6,894 nt of DNA from JBLHKE01 sp047619485 (GCA_047619485.1 JBLHKE010000420.1:1-6894), one strand, 5' to 3'; counted from the first letter of the stretch, positions 1 to 6,008 are shown. Notes: generated from the letters alone by a model not told the origin. Numbers and translations: made by a program.

Positions 1-48
1 CTGCTGGTTATTTTGGCCATCACCCGCGTTAGCTTCCAACTCAAATAG
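1..48 (+). CDS. Possible C-terminal tail of an upstream gene (partial)
   Basis: Reading in frame 1 from the window edge gives 15 codons (LLVILAITRVSFQLK) ending in TAG at 46-48. The piece is hydrophobic and then basic, like the end of a last membrane helix, for instance in a transporter permease. It is too short to identify, and an open frame of 15 codons can occur by chance. It would end about 80 bases before the sugar dehydrogenase remnant. The family is not claimed; only the sequence upstream of the window could decide this. Confidence 0.2.
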   Translation: MLVILAITRVSFQLK

Positions 49-130
49 CCCGCTATCATCGCTGAAATCTGCCTTGGTGCTGGCTAAAATTCCTGCGCAT
101 CTTTGTATGACTTATTTCCTGACAACTCCT

Positions 131-427
131 AAGCTCATCGACCCAATCCACTAATATGAGCACGAGGAGGGGATCAGTATCACGGGCGGATTTGTCTACG
201 AGGGAGAGGAGATACCGGAGCTAAAAGGCGCCTACGTTTTTGGTGATTGGGGCAGTGTGACGATGTGGGCGGTACGCTGCGATGCGGAGAAGAAGGAGGT
301 GAACAAGGTTCAGGTGTTGTTTTTAAGCGCCTCGACATGAAAAACGGTTTTCAGCCTGCGGCCAGACGGCGAGATCCAAGTCGCTTCATGGACGGGTGAG
401 ATCTACGTGCTGGAGAGAGCTGACTAG
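131..427 (+). pseudogene. Remnant of PQQ-dependent sugar (glucose/sorbosone) dehydrogenase, C-terminal part
   Basis: One frame reads KLIDPIH-stop-YEHEEG, then ISITGGFVYEGEEIPELKG and AYVFGDWGSVTMWAV, then about 22 more residues to a TGA at 338-340. After that it continues in the same frame with TVFSLRPDGEIQVASW and TGEIYVLERAD to a TAG at 425-427. The pattern of an Asp-Pro-Ile plus Tyr-x-His segment, SITGG-x-VY-x-G, IPEL-x-G, Y-x-FGDWG, and a final LRPDGEI...GEIYVL strand pair is characteristic of the last blades of the soluble PQQ sugar dehydrogenase beta-propeller. In intact members this enzyme oxidises aldoses or sorbosone, usually after export. Here the N-terminal several hundred residues are missing, TAA at 152-154 stands where a Glu or Gln codon would be expected, and TGA at 338-340 interrupts the end. 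Identity is read from the motifs; loss of function is inferred from the stops and the truncation. Similarity upstream of about 131 is weak and the exact left edge is uncertain. Confidence 0.72.
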
Positions 428-521
428 GCGAAATACGAGACAAAAGATTCGCTTAGCTGTTATTTTTCTGATTTAGCAAGTTTGAGATTGATATTTCGTA
501 TGTCTTAGATATTTATAGAAA
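428..521. other. AT-rich intergenic stretch without a gene
   Basis: Between the end of the dehydrogenase remnant and the promoter at 522 the sequence is clearly richer in A and T than the flanking genes. It has no open frame of note on either strand. I see no strong hairpin with a T-run here and no repeat. It probably serves only as spacer and upstream promoter region for the next gene. Confidence 0.5.
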
Positions 522-549
522 TTGACAACTAGGTCTTGCCTATTAATAT
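522..549 (+). promoter_or_regulatory. Sigma70-like promoter for the proline-rich gene
   Basis: A perfect -35 box TTGACA (522-527) is followed after 16 bases by TAATAT (544-549), a 4 of 6 match to the -10 consensus, in an AT-rich setting. Transcription would begin near 556. This leaves a leader of roughly 87 bases before the preferred ATG at 643. It is the best promoter-like match seen in the window; no activity is shown. Confidence 0.5.
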
Positions 550-642
550 GCCTAAAAATGGTGGAGCGGTTAGGCGTTTTTGGCGTTTTCACTCTCATGG
601 GTGACGTTAGGGCATCTAGATGGTTCTACCTTTGCGTATCAG

Positions 643-2940
643 ATGGGATTCTCTTTCAAAAAAGTATTTAGGAAAAACGAAGGAAATCAGGAAGCGGTTC
701 CTGAAGGAAATCGTGGGTCGATATTTCGGTCTCCAGGAGCCACTGAAGCACCTTCTGACCAGCTGGGGGGAAGTGTTCCCAGCTTGGCGCCACCCCCGCT
801 CAGCGGGCAATTCGACTCGCCATTTCAAACATCGCCTTCGCCCGGAGATCCAGCAACGTTGTCGCCATTTGATGGCGGCGGAATGGCTGGCGGCGCCGGG
901 CTGACGCCCACCACGGTCGCTGGAATTCCAAACTCGATCCCCGAGTTGCCTGCCTTTGATGGGAGGGGTGAGCCTGCCCAGTCGTTCTTCGGCGAGGCGG
1001 CGGAGCCTCCATCCCCTTTTGACGGACACCCCGGCGCCTCTGATCCGGCGGCCGCACCGTTGCCTACCAGGCACGACAGCGAGAGCTCGAAAGATTTGGA
1101 GAGCAAAGGATTTCGGCCTTTGAGTTCCCTACTACAACCGGGCGACGTCCCACCAGCCACACCACCAATGGACCAACCAAGCAACTATTCTTCAAGCACT
1201 CAGCGCCCAGCGCAACCAATCGCAGGGGGGGCTAGATCACCTTTCGAGGTTGACGGAATGCGGATGGCTCCATTTGGGAGCGAACCGATTCCACCAGTTT
1301 CACCGCGGTCGCCGTTTGAGATCGCGCCTCCAACTGCGCCCGAAGCGCCAGCTTGGCAGGAACAGGCTCCCGCAGCACCACCGTTGTCGGCGTCTCCTTT
1401 CGAGCAATACCGGGGAGGGCATGCGTCTCCGTTCGAGTCCGTTTCTCCTGCCCAAGCTCCGCGGCCAAGCCAAGCTCCAGTGTCGAGCGGCTCGATTCCC
1501 CCAACCGTTACAGATCACGCTCCGATGCCGGGTATGGCGGCTCCTGTCGAAGTGGTGTCGATGGACGAGGGCTCCGAACTCCCACTAGGTGCGCTCGAAG
1601 ACCCGCGTGAGTTTGTCGAGATGAATGTTGTCCAGCTTCTCAGTGGCGTGGCGCCTGCAGCGCTTGGGGTGGCTGAAGTTACGATTTCTCCATTTGCAAA
1701 AACGCGCATTCCGATGGCGATACTGCGGCCACAGCTTCCGACTGGACAAGTATTTTTGAATGTTTCTGATTTGATCGTCGGCTGTAGTCCCGAGCACCGA
1801 GCAGGCATGGTCGGATACAATCCAACGGTGCGTATCCGAGTTCCGATCGGGCTCATTTTTCCAACGGTTGGAGCCGAGGTTTCTACGGCAGCGGAGCAAG
1901 CGCCTGCGGCTGATTCGTTTGGTCAGCAGACACCAGCTCCGATCGAAGCACAGCCACCAGCCGTGGAGGCGTCCCAGTTTTTTCAAGAGCCGGTCGGACT
2001 CCAGCCTTCAGCAAATGGTGGGCTTGCGCTTCCCGGGCTTGATGGAGGCCTGTCGCTGCCGCCACAAAACCCGGCGCCAGAGGCCGAACAGCTGCCCCTA
2101 TTTCCGCCTGCAGCTGAAGCTGAGATTAGCCCGTCTCTGCCACCTGCGGTTGCACCAGATCCAGTCGTTGCCGCTCCTGAACCTGCGAGCGCACCTTCCT
2201 TCGGTTCGCCGCTCGCCGCGCTCGCGCCGCTCGGCGGTGGGCTCGGGGCAACGCCAGTGGAGCCACCAAGCTCCGGTGTCACTCAGGGCTCTGAACCTCC
2301 GTTGCCGCCGATGATGCCTGCCAGTGGTGGGCTTGCTCCGACCGCTTTTGATACTCCCAACACCCCGCAACCTGAAGTTGAGAGGCCGAAATCAGCCGAG
2401 AATTTAGACAACGAGGGTGGCTGGCCCTTCGATCCAACACCGGGTGCTGCTTCTCCTCCGAGCGCAGGCGAAGCCGTCGGGTCGCTAGAAGACTTGCCCG
2501 CGATCGACGCCACGGGCGCTTTCGAGCCTGTGGAAGGTTTCAATGGGGTGTCCAGTGGTGGTTCGGGAGTGCAGTCGACCTTGCAGGCCCTATTTTTGAA
2601 AGGCGACACGATCGATGCCGACGCGGTGGTCTCCCACTTCGACGGGCTCGAGGGAATCGAAAATAGTGTTGTGCTAGGACGCTCGGGCAAGATCGTCAGC
2701 AGCTCATCCGGCTTTGCTCAGCAGGCTTCGAAGCTGCTAGCGAACCTCACCGAGTTGACCTCTGCTGCGGGTGTTGCGGAAAGTGATCATTTCACCATCC
2801 GCACCGACGATGCGATGGTGAGTTTCTTCTCGGGCGATGGTTTCGCCATCGGTGTGAAACATGATCCGCAGGGTTTCCGGCCAGGTGTCCGGGAACGCCT
2901 AGCGCTCGCCGCCAAGGAACTCGGTAGCCTCGCAGGCTGA
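643..2940 (+). CDS. Large proline-rich protein with SPF[DE] repeats and C-terminal roadblock/LC7-like domain
   Basis: I do not recognise a named family for the whole protein. From ATG 643 it has 765 residues, with a basic start (MGFSFKKVFRKNEG) and no signal peptide or membrane helix, so it is probably cytoplasmic. Residues 30-320 are rich in Pro, Ala, Ser and Gly and carry SPF[DEQ] motifs at residues 59, 74, 124, 199, 223, 251 and 262, plus a related SPFA at 349 inside the island. Residues about 320-411 form a hydrophobic, probably folded island with two similar strands around IPMAILRPQLPTG and IRVPIGLIFPTVG. Residues 412-640 are again low-complexity. The last 120 residues (helix, VVLGRSGKIVSSS hairpin, long helix, FTIRTDD, MVSFFSGDGFAIGV, final helix) follow the alpha-beta-beta-alpha-beta-beta-beta pattern of roadblock/LC7 domains, which often bind small GTPases. 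The frame stays open back to TTG 580 and GTG 601, but neither has a convincing ribosome binding site. The next gene starts 34 bases downstream. That the gene is real is well supported by its long open frame and codon-varied repeats; the domain call is by eye. Confidence 0.8.
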   Translation: MGFSFKKVFRKNEGNQEAVPEGNRGSIFRSPGATEAPSDQLGGSVPSLAPPPLSGQFDSPFQTSPSPGDPATLSPFDGGGMAGGAGLTPTTVAGIPNSIPELPAFDGRGEPAQSFFGEAAEPPSPFDGHPGASDPAAAPLPTRHDSESSKDLESKGFRPLSSLLQPGDVPPATPPMDQPSNYSSSTQRPAQPIAGGARSPFEVDGMRMAPFGSEPIPPVSPRSPFEIAPPTAPEAPAWQEQAPAAPPLSASPFEQYRGGHASPFESVSPAQAPRPSQAPVSSGSIPPTVTDHAPMPGMAAPVEVVSMDEGSELPLGALEDPREFVEMNVVQLLSGVAPAALGVAEVTISPFAKTRIPMAILRPQLPTGQVFLNVSDLIVGCSPEHRAGMVGYNPTVRIRVPIGLIFPTVGAEVSTAAEQAPAADSFGQQTPAPIEAQPPAVEASQFFQEPVGLQPSANGGLALPGLDGGLSLPPQNPAPEAEQLPLFPPAAEAEISPSLPPAVAPDPVVAAPEPASAPSFGSPLAALAPLGGGLGATPVEPPSSGVTQGSEPPLPPMMPASGGLAPTAFDTPNTPQPEVERPKSAENLDNEGGWPFDPTPGAASPPSAGEAVGSLEDLPAIDATGAFEPVEGFNGVSSGGSGVQSTLQALFLKGDTIDADAVVSHFDGLEGIENSVVLGRSGKIVSSSSGFAQQASKLLANLTELTSAAGVAESDHFTIRTDDAMVSFFSGDGFAIGVKHDPQGFRPGVRERLALAAKELGSLAG
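817..1437 (+). repeat. Dispersed Ser-Pro-Phe-Asp/Glu peptide repeats within the proline-rich gene
   Basis: Seven copies of SPF followed by Asp, Glu or Gln begin at about 817, 862, 1012, 1237, 1309, 1393 and 1426. Related variants include AFDG and APFG. Serine is written TCG, TCC, TCA or TCT, proline CCA, CCT or CCG, and phenylalanine TTT or TTC. The copies therefore agree in protein but not in DNA. This points to selection on a short peptide motif rather than a recent DNA duplication. Spacing is irregular. Confidence 0.75.
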
Positions 2941-2980
2941 TCGTGAACTAACGTTGTCATCAATATAGAAGATCGTGAAC
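2939..2980 (+). repeat. 10-bp direct repeat GATCGTGAAC at the gene junction
   Basis: GATCGTGAAC occurs at 2939-2948 and again at 2971-2980. The first copy includes the last two bases of the upstream stop codon and contains a GTG that is followed after one codon by TAA. The second copy contains the GTG start of the small roadblock-like gene. It may be a remnant of a short local duplication or coincidence. Confidence 0.4.
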
Positions 2981-3517
2981 GGCTCGGAACTCCCTCCACT
3001 GAGACCGTTGGCGCCTGAGCCCGCCGCGCTGAGCGATCTCGATTCGGTTTCGGTCGATGCGTCTGTGGCGGTGGCGGTGCAGCCTGCTCTAGTGGCGGAA
3101 CCGGAGGACGTCTCGCTTCTATGGGGGCGGTGCGCCGAGGCCGAGATCGTTGAAGCTCGGCTCAAATCGTTCTGCCGCGAGAGTGAGCTGGTGTATGCGG
3201 CCGTCGTCGATGAAGAGGGAGCCGTCGAGTTTTCGGTCTGCACGGTCGGTTCACGCCCCCACAACGAGGCGCAGATCGGCAACCTCGTCCGCAAAGCCTT
3301 CCTGATAGCCGCTGCGCTCGGTGACGAGGTCGGCGAACGCGAGCCACAGGGACTGCAGTTGCAGGGGGCACGCTGGAGTTACTCGCTCGACCCGATCTGT
3401 GATGGGGCTCGCGTGCTTTTCGGAATTTTTTCAAGCAAGGCGCTACCTGCGATTGTCAGAGCTGGGGCTCAAAAGACCCGGGCCGCACTCGATGAAGCCC
3501 TGATGGGCAAAAAATAG
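2975..3517 (+). CDS. Small roadblock/LC7-like protein
   Basis: This is a 180-residue protein with no signal peptide or membrane helix. No ATG lies near the front of the frame, so GTG 2975 is taken as start; a weak AGAAG sits three bases upstream. Residues 1-50 are a Pro/Ala/Val-rich flexible lead. Residues 53-178 look like one compact domain: a helix (EIVEARLKSFCRES), a strand pair (LVYAAVVDEEGAVEFSVCTV), a helix (IGNLVRKAFLIAAALG), strands (GLQLQGARWSYSLDPI; ARVLFGIFSS) and a closing helix to the end. That order matches roadblock/LC7 domains, which dimerise and serve as scaffolds or GTPase partners. The preceding gene ends in a similar domain and lies only 34 bases away, so the two are probably co-transcribed and their products may pair. 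The fold is inferred from the pattern; no invariant catalytic residue exists to confirm it. Confidence 0.78.
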   Translation: MNGSELPPLRPLAPEPAALSDLDSVSVDASVAVAVQPALVAEPEDVSLLWGRCAEAEIVEARLKSFCRESELVYAAVVDEEGAVEFSVCTVGSRPHNEAQIGNLVRKAFLIAAALGDEVGEREPQGLQLQGARWSYSLDPICDGARVLFGIFSSKALPAIVRAGAQKTRAALDEALMGKK

Positions 3518-3536
3518 CGGGAAATTCAGGTATTTT

Positions 3537-3553
3537 CGACGTGAGTCGTTTTT
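3537..3553 (+). terminator. Possible weak intrinsic terminator
   Basis: CGAC (3537-3540), GTGA (3541-3544) and GTCG (3545-3548) form a four-pair stem closed by a GNRA-type tetraloop, followed directly by five T. It lies just after the small roadblock-like gene. A wider inverted repeat, CGGGAAA at 3518-3524 and TTTCCCG at 3563-3569, encloses it. The stem is short, so termination would be partial at best, and the T-run overlaps the proposed -35 box of the next promoter. Confidence 0.3.
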
Positions 3554-3579
3554 ACAATCTGCTTTCCCGGACTTAGACT
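3551..3579 (+). promoter_or_regulatory. Sigma70-like promoter for the exbB operon
   Basis: TTTACA (3551-3556, 5 of 6 to consensus) is separated by 17 bases from TAGACT (3574-3579, 4 of 6). Transcription would start near 3586, about 50 bases before the exbB ATG. Placement in the only sizeable gap between the two gene groups supports it. It is a prediction from the sequence alone. Confidence 0.4.
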
Positions 3580-3636
3580 ACATGTTAGAACCAGCCTCTC
3601 GTAGCGCCGCTGGCTCCCTCGAATTACTAAAAATCC

Positions 3637-4371
3637 ATGATCGATCTTATCAGCAAAGGCGGCCCGCTCATGTGGCTGCTACTCGCCTGTAGCTTTCTCT
3701 CCGTTGGGATTTTTGCTGAACGATTTTTTCTCTTTCACCGTGCCACGATCAACGTTGGTGATTTCCTCCAAGGTTTGGCCAACCTGATCGGGAAGAAAAA
3801 CTACGCCGAGGCGCTCCACGAGTGCGCCGGGACTCCGGGCCCAGTGGCGCGGGTGATCCACGCCGCGGTTATTCGCCACGAGAGCCCGCGCGAACAGCTC
3901 AAGGACATCGTGCAGGAGGCTGGGCAACTTGAGGTGCCGCGGCTCGAGCGCTATCTCTCGGTGATGATGACGATCGCCTACATCGCGCCGCTGATCGGCC
4001 TGCTTGGAACGGTCATCGGGCTGGTCGACACCTTCATGGCCTTCAACGCCGTCGGAGGCAATGCTACGACGATGGACCTTTCAAGGGGGGTCTATGAGGC
4101 TCTAGTCACCTCGGCGGCAGGCTTGGTCGTGGCGATCCCGACTTTTATTCTTTTCTCCTACCTTTCGACTTATGCCAAGACCTTGATGCACGACATGGAG
4201 CGTGGCGGAATCGAGATCGTCAACATCATCTGTGATAGCCGCCACGACACAGATATCATCGCCTTCGGCGAACGCCGCAAGGAGAGCCCGTCTGGCGAGT
4301 CGCGTTCCGCCGATGAGAAAAACAAACGCAGTGATGAGGAGGGGCGTTCTGGTTCGGGTGGGCGCAAGTAA
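3637..4371 (+). CDS. exbB: MotA/TolQ/ExbB family proton channel protein
   Basis: This is the pentameric inner-membrane subunit of an ExbBD/TolQR-type motor, which uses the proton gradient to drive a periplasm-spanning partner. The 244 residues show three membrane helices: about 10-32 (PLMWLLLACSFLSVGIFAE), 108-135 and 155-180. The family signature is plain in APLIGLLGTVIGLVDTFM (residues 117-134) and in EALVTSAAGLVVAIPTF (154-170). A cytoplasmic loop of about 75 residues between helices 1 and 2 is as expected. The start is ATG 3637; no Shine-Dalgarno sequence is visible. The last 34 residues are a highly charged Ser/Arg/Glu/Lys tail that typical ExbB proteins lack. An exbD-like gene follows after 42 bases and a TonB-like gene after that, so ExbB is a better name than TolQ, though no specific transported substrate can be assigned. 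Confidence 0.95.
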   Translation: MIDLISKGGPLMWLLLACSFLSVGIFAERFFLFHRATINVGDFLQGLANLIGKKNYAEALHECAGTPGPVARVIHAAVIRHESPREQLKDIVQEAGQLEVPRLERYLSVMMTIAYIAPLIGLLGTVIGLVDTFMAFNAVGGNATTMDLSRGVYEALVTSAAGLVVAIPTFILFSYLSTYAKTLMHDMERGGIEIVNIICDSRHDTDIIAFGERRKESPSGESRSADEKNKRSDEEGRSGSGGRK

Positions 4372-4413
4372 TTCTGCCGGTCGCCTAGCGAATATTCCAC
4401 CTATTTCTCCACG

Positions 4414-4821
4414 ATGAAACTCGAGAGCACGCTCATCACCAAGCCGGGCATGGGTTACATTGCCCCGCTGCTTGACGTGGTGATGTTGCTGCTAATTTTC
4501 TTCCTCCTTAGCTCGCAGTTCATCCAACGCTCGGGGTTCGCCGTAGACCTGCCATTCTCGCGTTCCACCCTCGAATCGCTCGCCGCGGCCGATGTGATCA
4601 CGCTGCCCACCGGGACTGTCGAGCAGGTGTTGCTGAACGATCGTCGGGTGCCGATCAGCGCCCTCGGAGCGGATCTCAAGGCGCGGGTGCTACTCGATCG
4701 CCAGATCGTGATTCGCGCGGACAAGGCCACGCCACTCGGGCGCCTGGTCAACATCATCAACATCGCACGGGATGCGGGTTTCAAGGACATTGCGGTGATG
4801 ACCTCGCCGGAGCCGGAGTAA
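4414..4821 (+). CDS. exbD: ExbD/TolR family biopolymer transport protein
   Basis: ExbD forms the dimeric core inside the ExbB pentamer and carries the proton-linked aspartate. The 135-residue length is normal for the family. A single membrane helix lies at residues 16-36 (IAPLLDVVMLLLIFFLLSSQ), with the conserved aspartate at residue 21 in the position equivalent to Asp25 of E. coli ExbD. The rest is a periplasmic domain ending in IVIRADKATPLGRLVNIINI and ARDAGFKDIAVMTS, which matches the family's closing strand-helix-strand. The ATG at 4414 has no clear ribosome binding site, so translation may depend on the upstream gene or on a leader without such a site. The next gene begins four bases after the stop. 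Confidence 0.95.
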   Translation: MKLESTLITKPGMGYIAPLLDVVMLLLIFFLLSSQFIQRSGFAVDLPFSRSTLESLAAADVITLPTGTVEQVLLNDRRVPISALGADLKARVLLDRQIVIRADKATPLGRLVNIINIARDAGFKDIAVMTSPEPE

Positions 4822-4825
4822 ATCG

Positions 4826-5635
4826 ATGGGTACTGCAACTGCAGATCCGCCAGTCTCGAAGGCGCGGCGCAAGCACCCTGACCTGATCTTCGAGTGGGTC
4901 GATCACAAGGGGCACCGCTGGCGCCTCTTGCTCTTCCTCAGCCTGTCTCTCGCCTTGCACTTCGCCTGTTTCTACGCCTTCAAGGTGGTCTATCCACCCA
5001 CCGTGCGGCAGCGTGCAGAGACGACCAAGGTCACCTTCCTCGACCCGCGTGATGCGGGGGTGCGTGATGTCATCAGCCGCATCGAGGATCGCGCTGTGTT
5101 CATTGATGGTAGTTTGCGTCTGCCGGTGCCAGGGGCTTCGCTGGAGGACGACAAGAACAACGAGGTCGTGCCGGTGCCGGGCTTCGCTAGCCACGAAGCG
5201 AATTTACGCACGCCGCCCGAGATCGATTTCATCCCCGAACTGCCACGAATTTTTCCGTTCGATGACGTTTCTCTTCCGAGCCAGTCGAGGCTGCTGCCCG
5301 AGACGGAGCCCGGGGTGAGGCCGTCGCCGTTCACCGGGGAGTATGTCTATCGTCCGAGTCTCCAGTCGAGCGGCGGCATCGCGGGGCGCGAGATCGTGGC
5401 ACGACCTGACTGGTCGAAGTCGCAAGAGGCACTCGCGTTGGCGACCGGCAGTGCCACAGACAACAGTATCCAGTTCCTGATCGAGGTCGATGAGTTCGGC
5501 GACATCACCAGCTGTCTGCCGTGGAAGGGGGTCGAGGCGGCCTTCGATGCCGCGATGGCGCGCGAGGTCGAGACCAAATTAAAATTCGCCCCTACCACGC
5601 GGATGACTCGCGGGTGGTTGAAAATGCGTTGGTAG
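4826..5635 (+). CDS. TonB-like energy transducer
   Basis: This 269-residue protein has a cytoplasmic N-terminus, one membrane helix at about 34-54 and a long periplasmic part. Within the helix Ser41 and His45 reproduce the Ser-x3-His spacing of TonB (Ser16 and His20 in E. coli), the residues linked to coupling with ExbBD. Residues 215-269 (IQFLIEVDEFGDITSC ... AAFDAAMAREVETKLKFAPT ... GWLKMRW) read like the strand-helix-strand of TonB C-terminal domains. The linker lacks the Glu-Pro/Lys-Pro repeats of classical TonB and holds one SPFTGEY and one FPFDD segment resembling the motifs of the proline-rich protein upstream. GGAG at 4815-4818, inside the end of exbD, is a good ribosome binding site seven bases before ATG 4826, so translation is probably coupled. 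A TolA-like role is an alternative, as no receptor gene is nearby. The tonB symbol is withheld for that reason. Confidence 0.8.
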   Translation: MGTATADPPVSKARRKHPDLIFEWVDHKGHRWRLLLFLSLSLALHFACFYAFKVVYPPTVRQRAETTKVTFLDPRDAGVRDVISRIEDRAVFIDGSLRLPVPGASLEDDKNNEVVPVPGFASHEANLRTPPEIDFIPELPRIFPFDDVSLPSQSRLLPETEPGVRPSPFTGEYVYRPSLQSSGGIAGREIVARPDWSKSQEALALATGSATDNSIQFLIEVDEFGDITSCLPWKGVEAAFDAAMAREVETKLKFAPTTRMTRGWLKMRW

Positions 5636-5650
5636 AGAATCCACAAGGCC

Positions 5651-5890
5651 ATGTTCCACGTTTCCCTCACCGACCTGATCGTTGTCTACCTGATCCTGAT
5701 CCTGCTGCTACTGTTCGCGCTGTGGATCTTTGGCGATTACCGGCGCAAGCTCCGCGAGAAACGCGAGCGACGGTTCCACCTCGTGTGCAACATCTGTGGC
5801 GTGCCATACGAGGATCGTAGCAAAGATCCGATCCCTGCCTGCCCAAAGTGTGGGCGTCGCAACGAGCGCGTTTACCTGCGCGATATTTGA
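5651..5890 (+). CDS. Small membrane-anchored zinc-ribbon protein
   Basis: The 79-residue product has a hydrophobic helix at about 8-28 (DLIVVYLILILLLLFALWIF), then a strongly basic stretch (residues 31-41, many Arg and Lys), then two CxxC pairs: Cys46/Cys49 (CNIC) and Cys64/Cys67 (CPKC). Four cysteines in this arrangement are a zinc ribbon, similar in layout to FmdB-type putative regulatory domains. The basic residues after the helix predict that the ribbon faces the cytoplasm. The gene starts 15 bases after the TonB-like gene, so it is probably the last member of that operon. A weak AAGG lies close before the ATG. Its function is unknown; it could be an assembly or regulatory partner of the Exb complex, but nothing in the sequence shows that. 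Confidence 0.85.
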   Translation: MFHVSLTDLIVVYLILILLLLFALWIFGDYRRKLREKRERRFHLVCNICGVPYEDRSKDPIPACPKCGRRNERVYLRDI

Positions 5891-6008
5891 GCTTTTTGAC
5901 CCTGCGCAGGGGATTACGGACCTCCTAGCTCGAAATTAGGCAAAACCCAGCTTGCACGACCGCGCTAGGCATGCGTAGAAGAGGGGAATCTGTCGTAAAA
6001 CTGATAAT
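5891..6008 (+). other. Intergenic region before fabF with a 12-bp palindrome
   Basis: These 118 bases separate the zinc-ribbon gene from fabF. They hold a perfect palindrome, CCCTGCGCAGGG at 5900-5911, preceded by a T-run (5893-5897) but not followed by one, so it is a poor intrinsic terminator and could equally be a protein-binding site. TTGCAC at 5952 resembles a -35 box, but no good -10 follows at 16-18 bases. A purine-rich GAGGGGA at 5981-5987 is 21 bases from the fabF ATG, too far for a normal ribosome binding site. Confidence 0.35.

Noticed and set aside
338..340. In-frame TGA in the dehydrogenase remnant read as selenocysteine or a reassigned codon
   Set aside because: A second in-frame stop (TAA at 152) and the missing N-terminal half point to decay. 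No other gene here has internal TGA codons.
616..1074. Long open frames on the minus strand opposite the proline-rich gene, and similar ones at 1232-1504, 1585-1986 and 2283-2690
   Set aside because: They mirror a GC-rich, proline-rich coding frame on the + strand and have compositions dominated by Arg, Gly and Ser with no recognisable domain.
817..1437. SPF repeats as a DNA tandem repeat or CRISPR-like array
   Set aside because: Copies differ in their codons and spacing is irregular, so there is no repeated DNA unit.
5521..5820. A + strand frame of 99 codons bridging the TonB-like and zinc-ribbon genes
   Set aside because: It overlaps both better-supported genes in another frame and its product is Arg/Pro-rich without a family pattern.
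5900..5911. CCCTGCGCAGGG as a rho-independent terminator
   Set aside because: It would form only a four-pair stem and no T-run follows it; kept only as a palindrome of unknown meaning.
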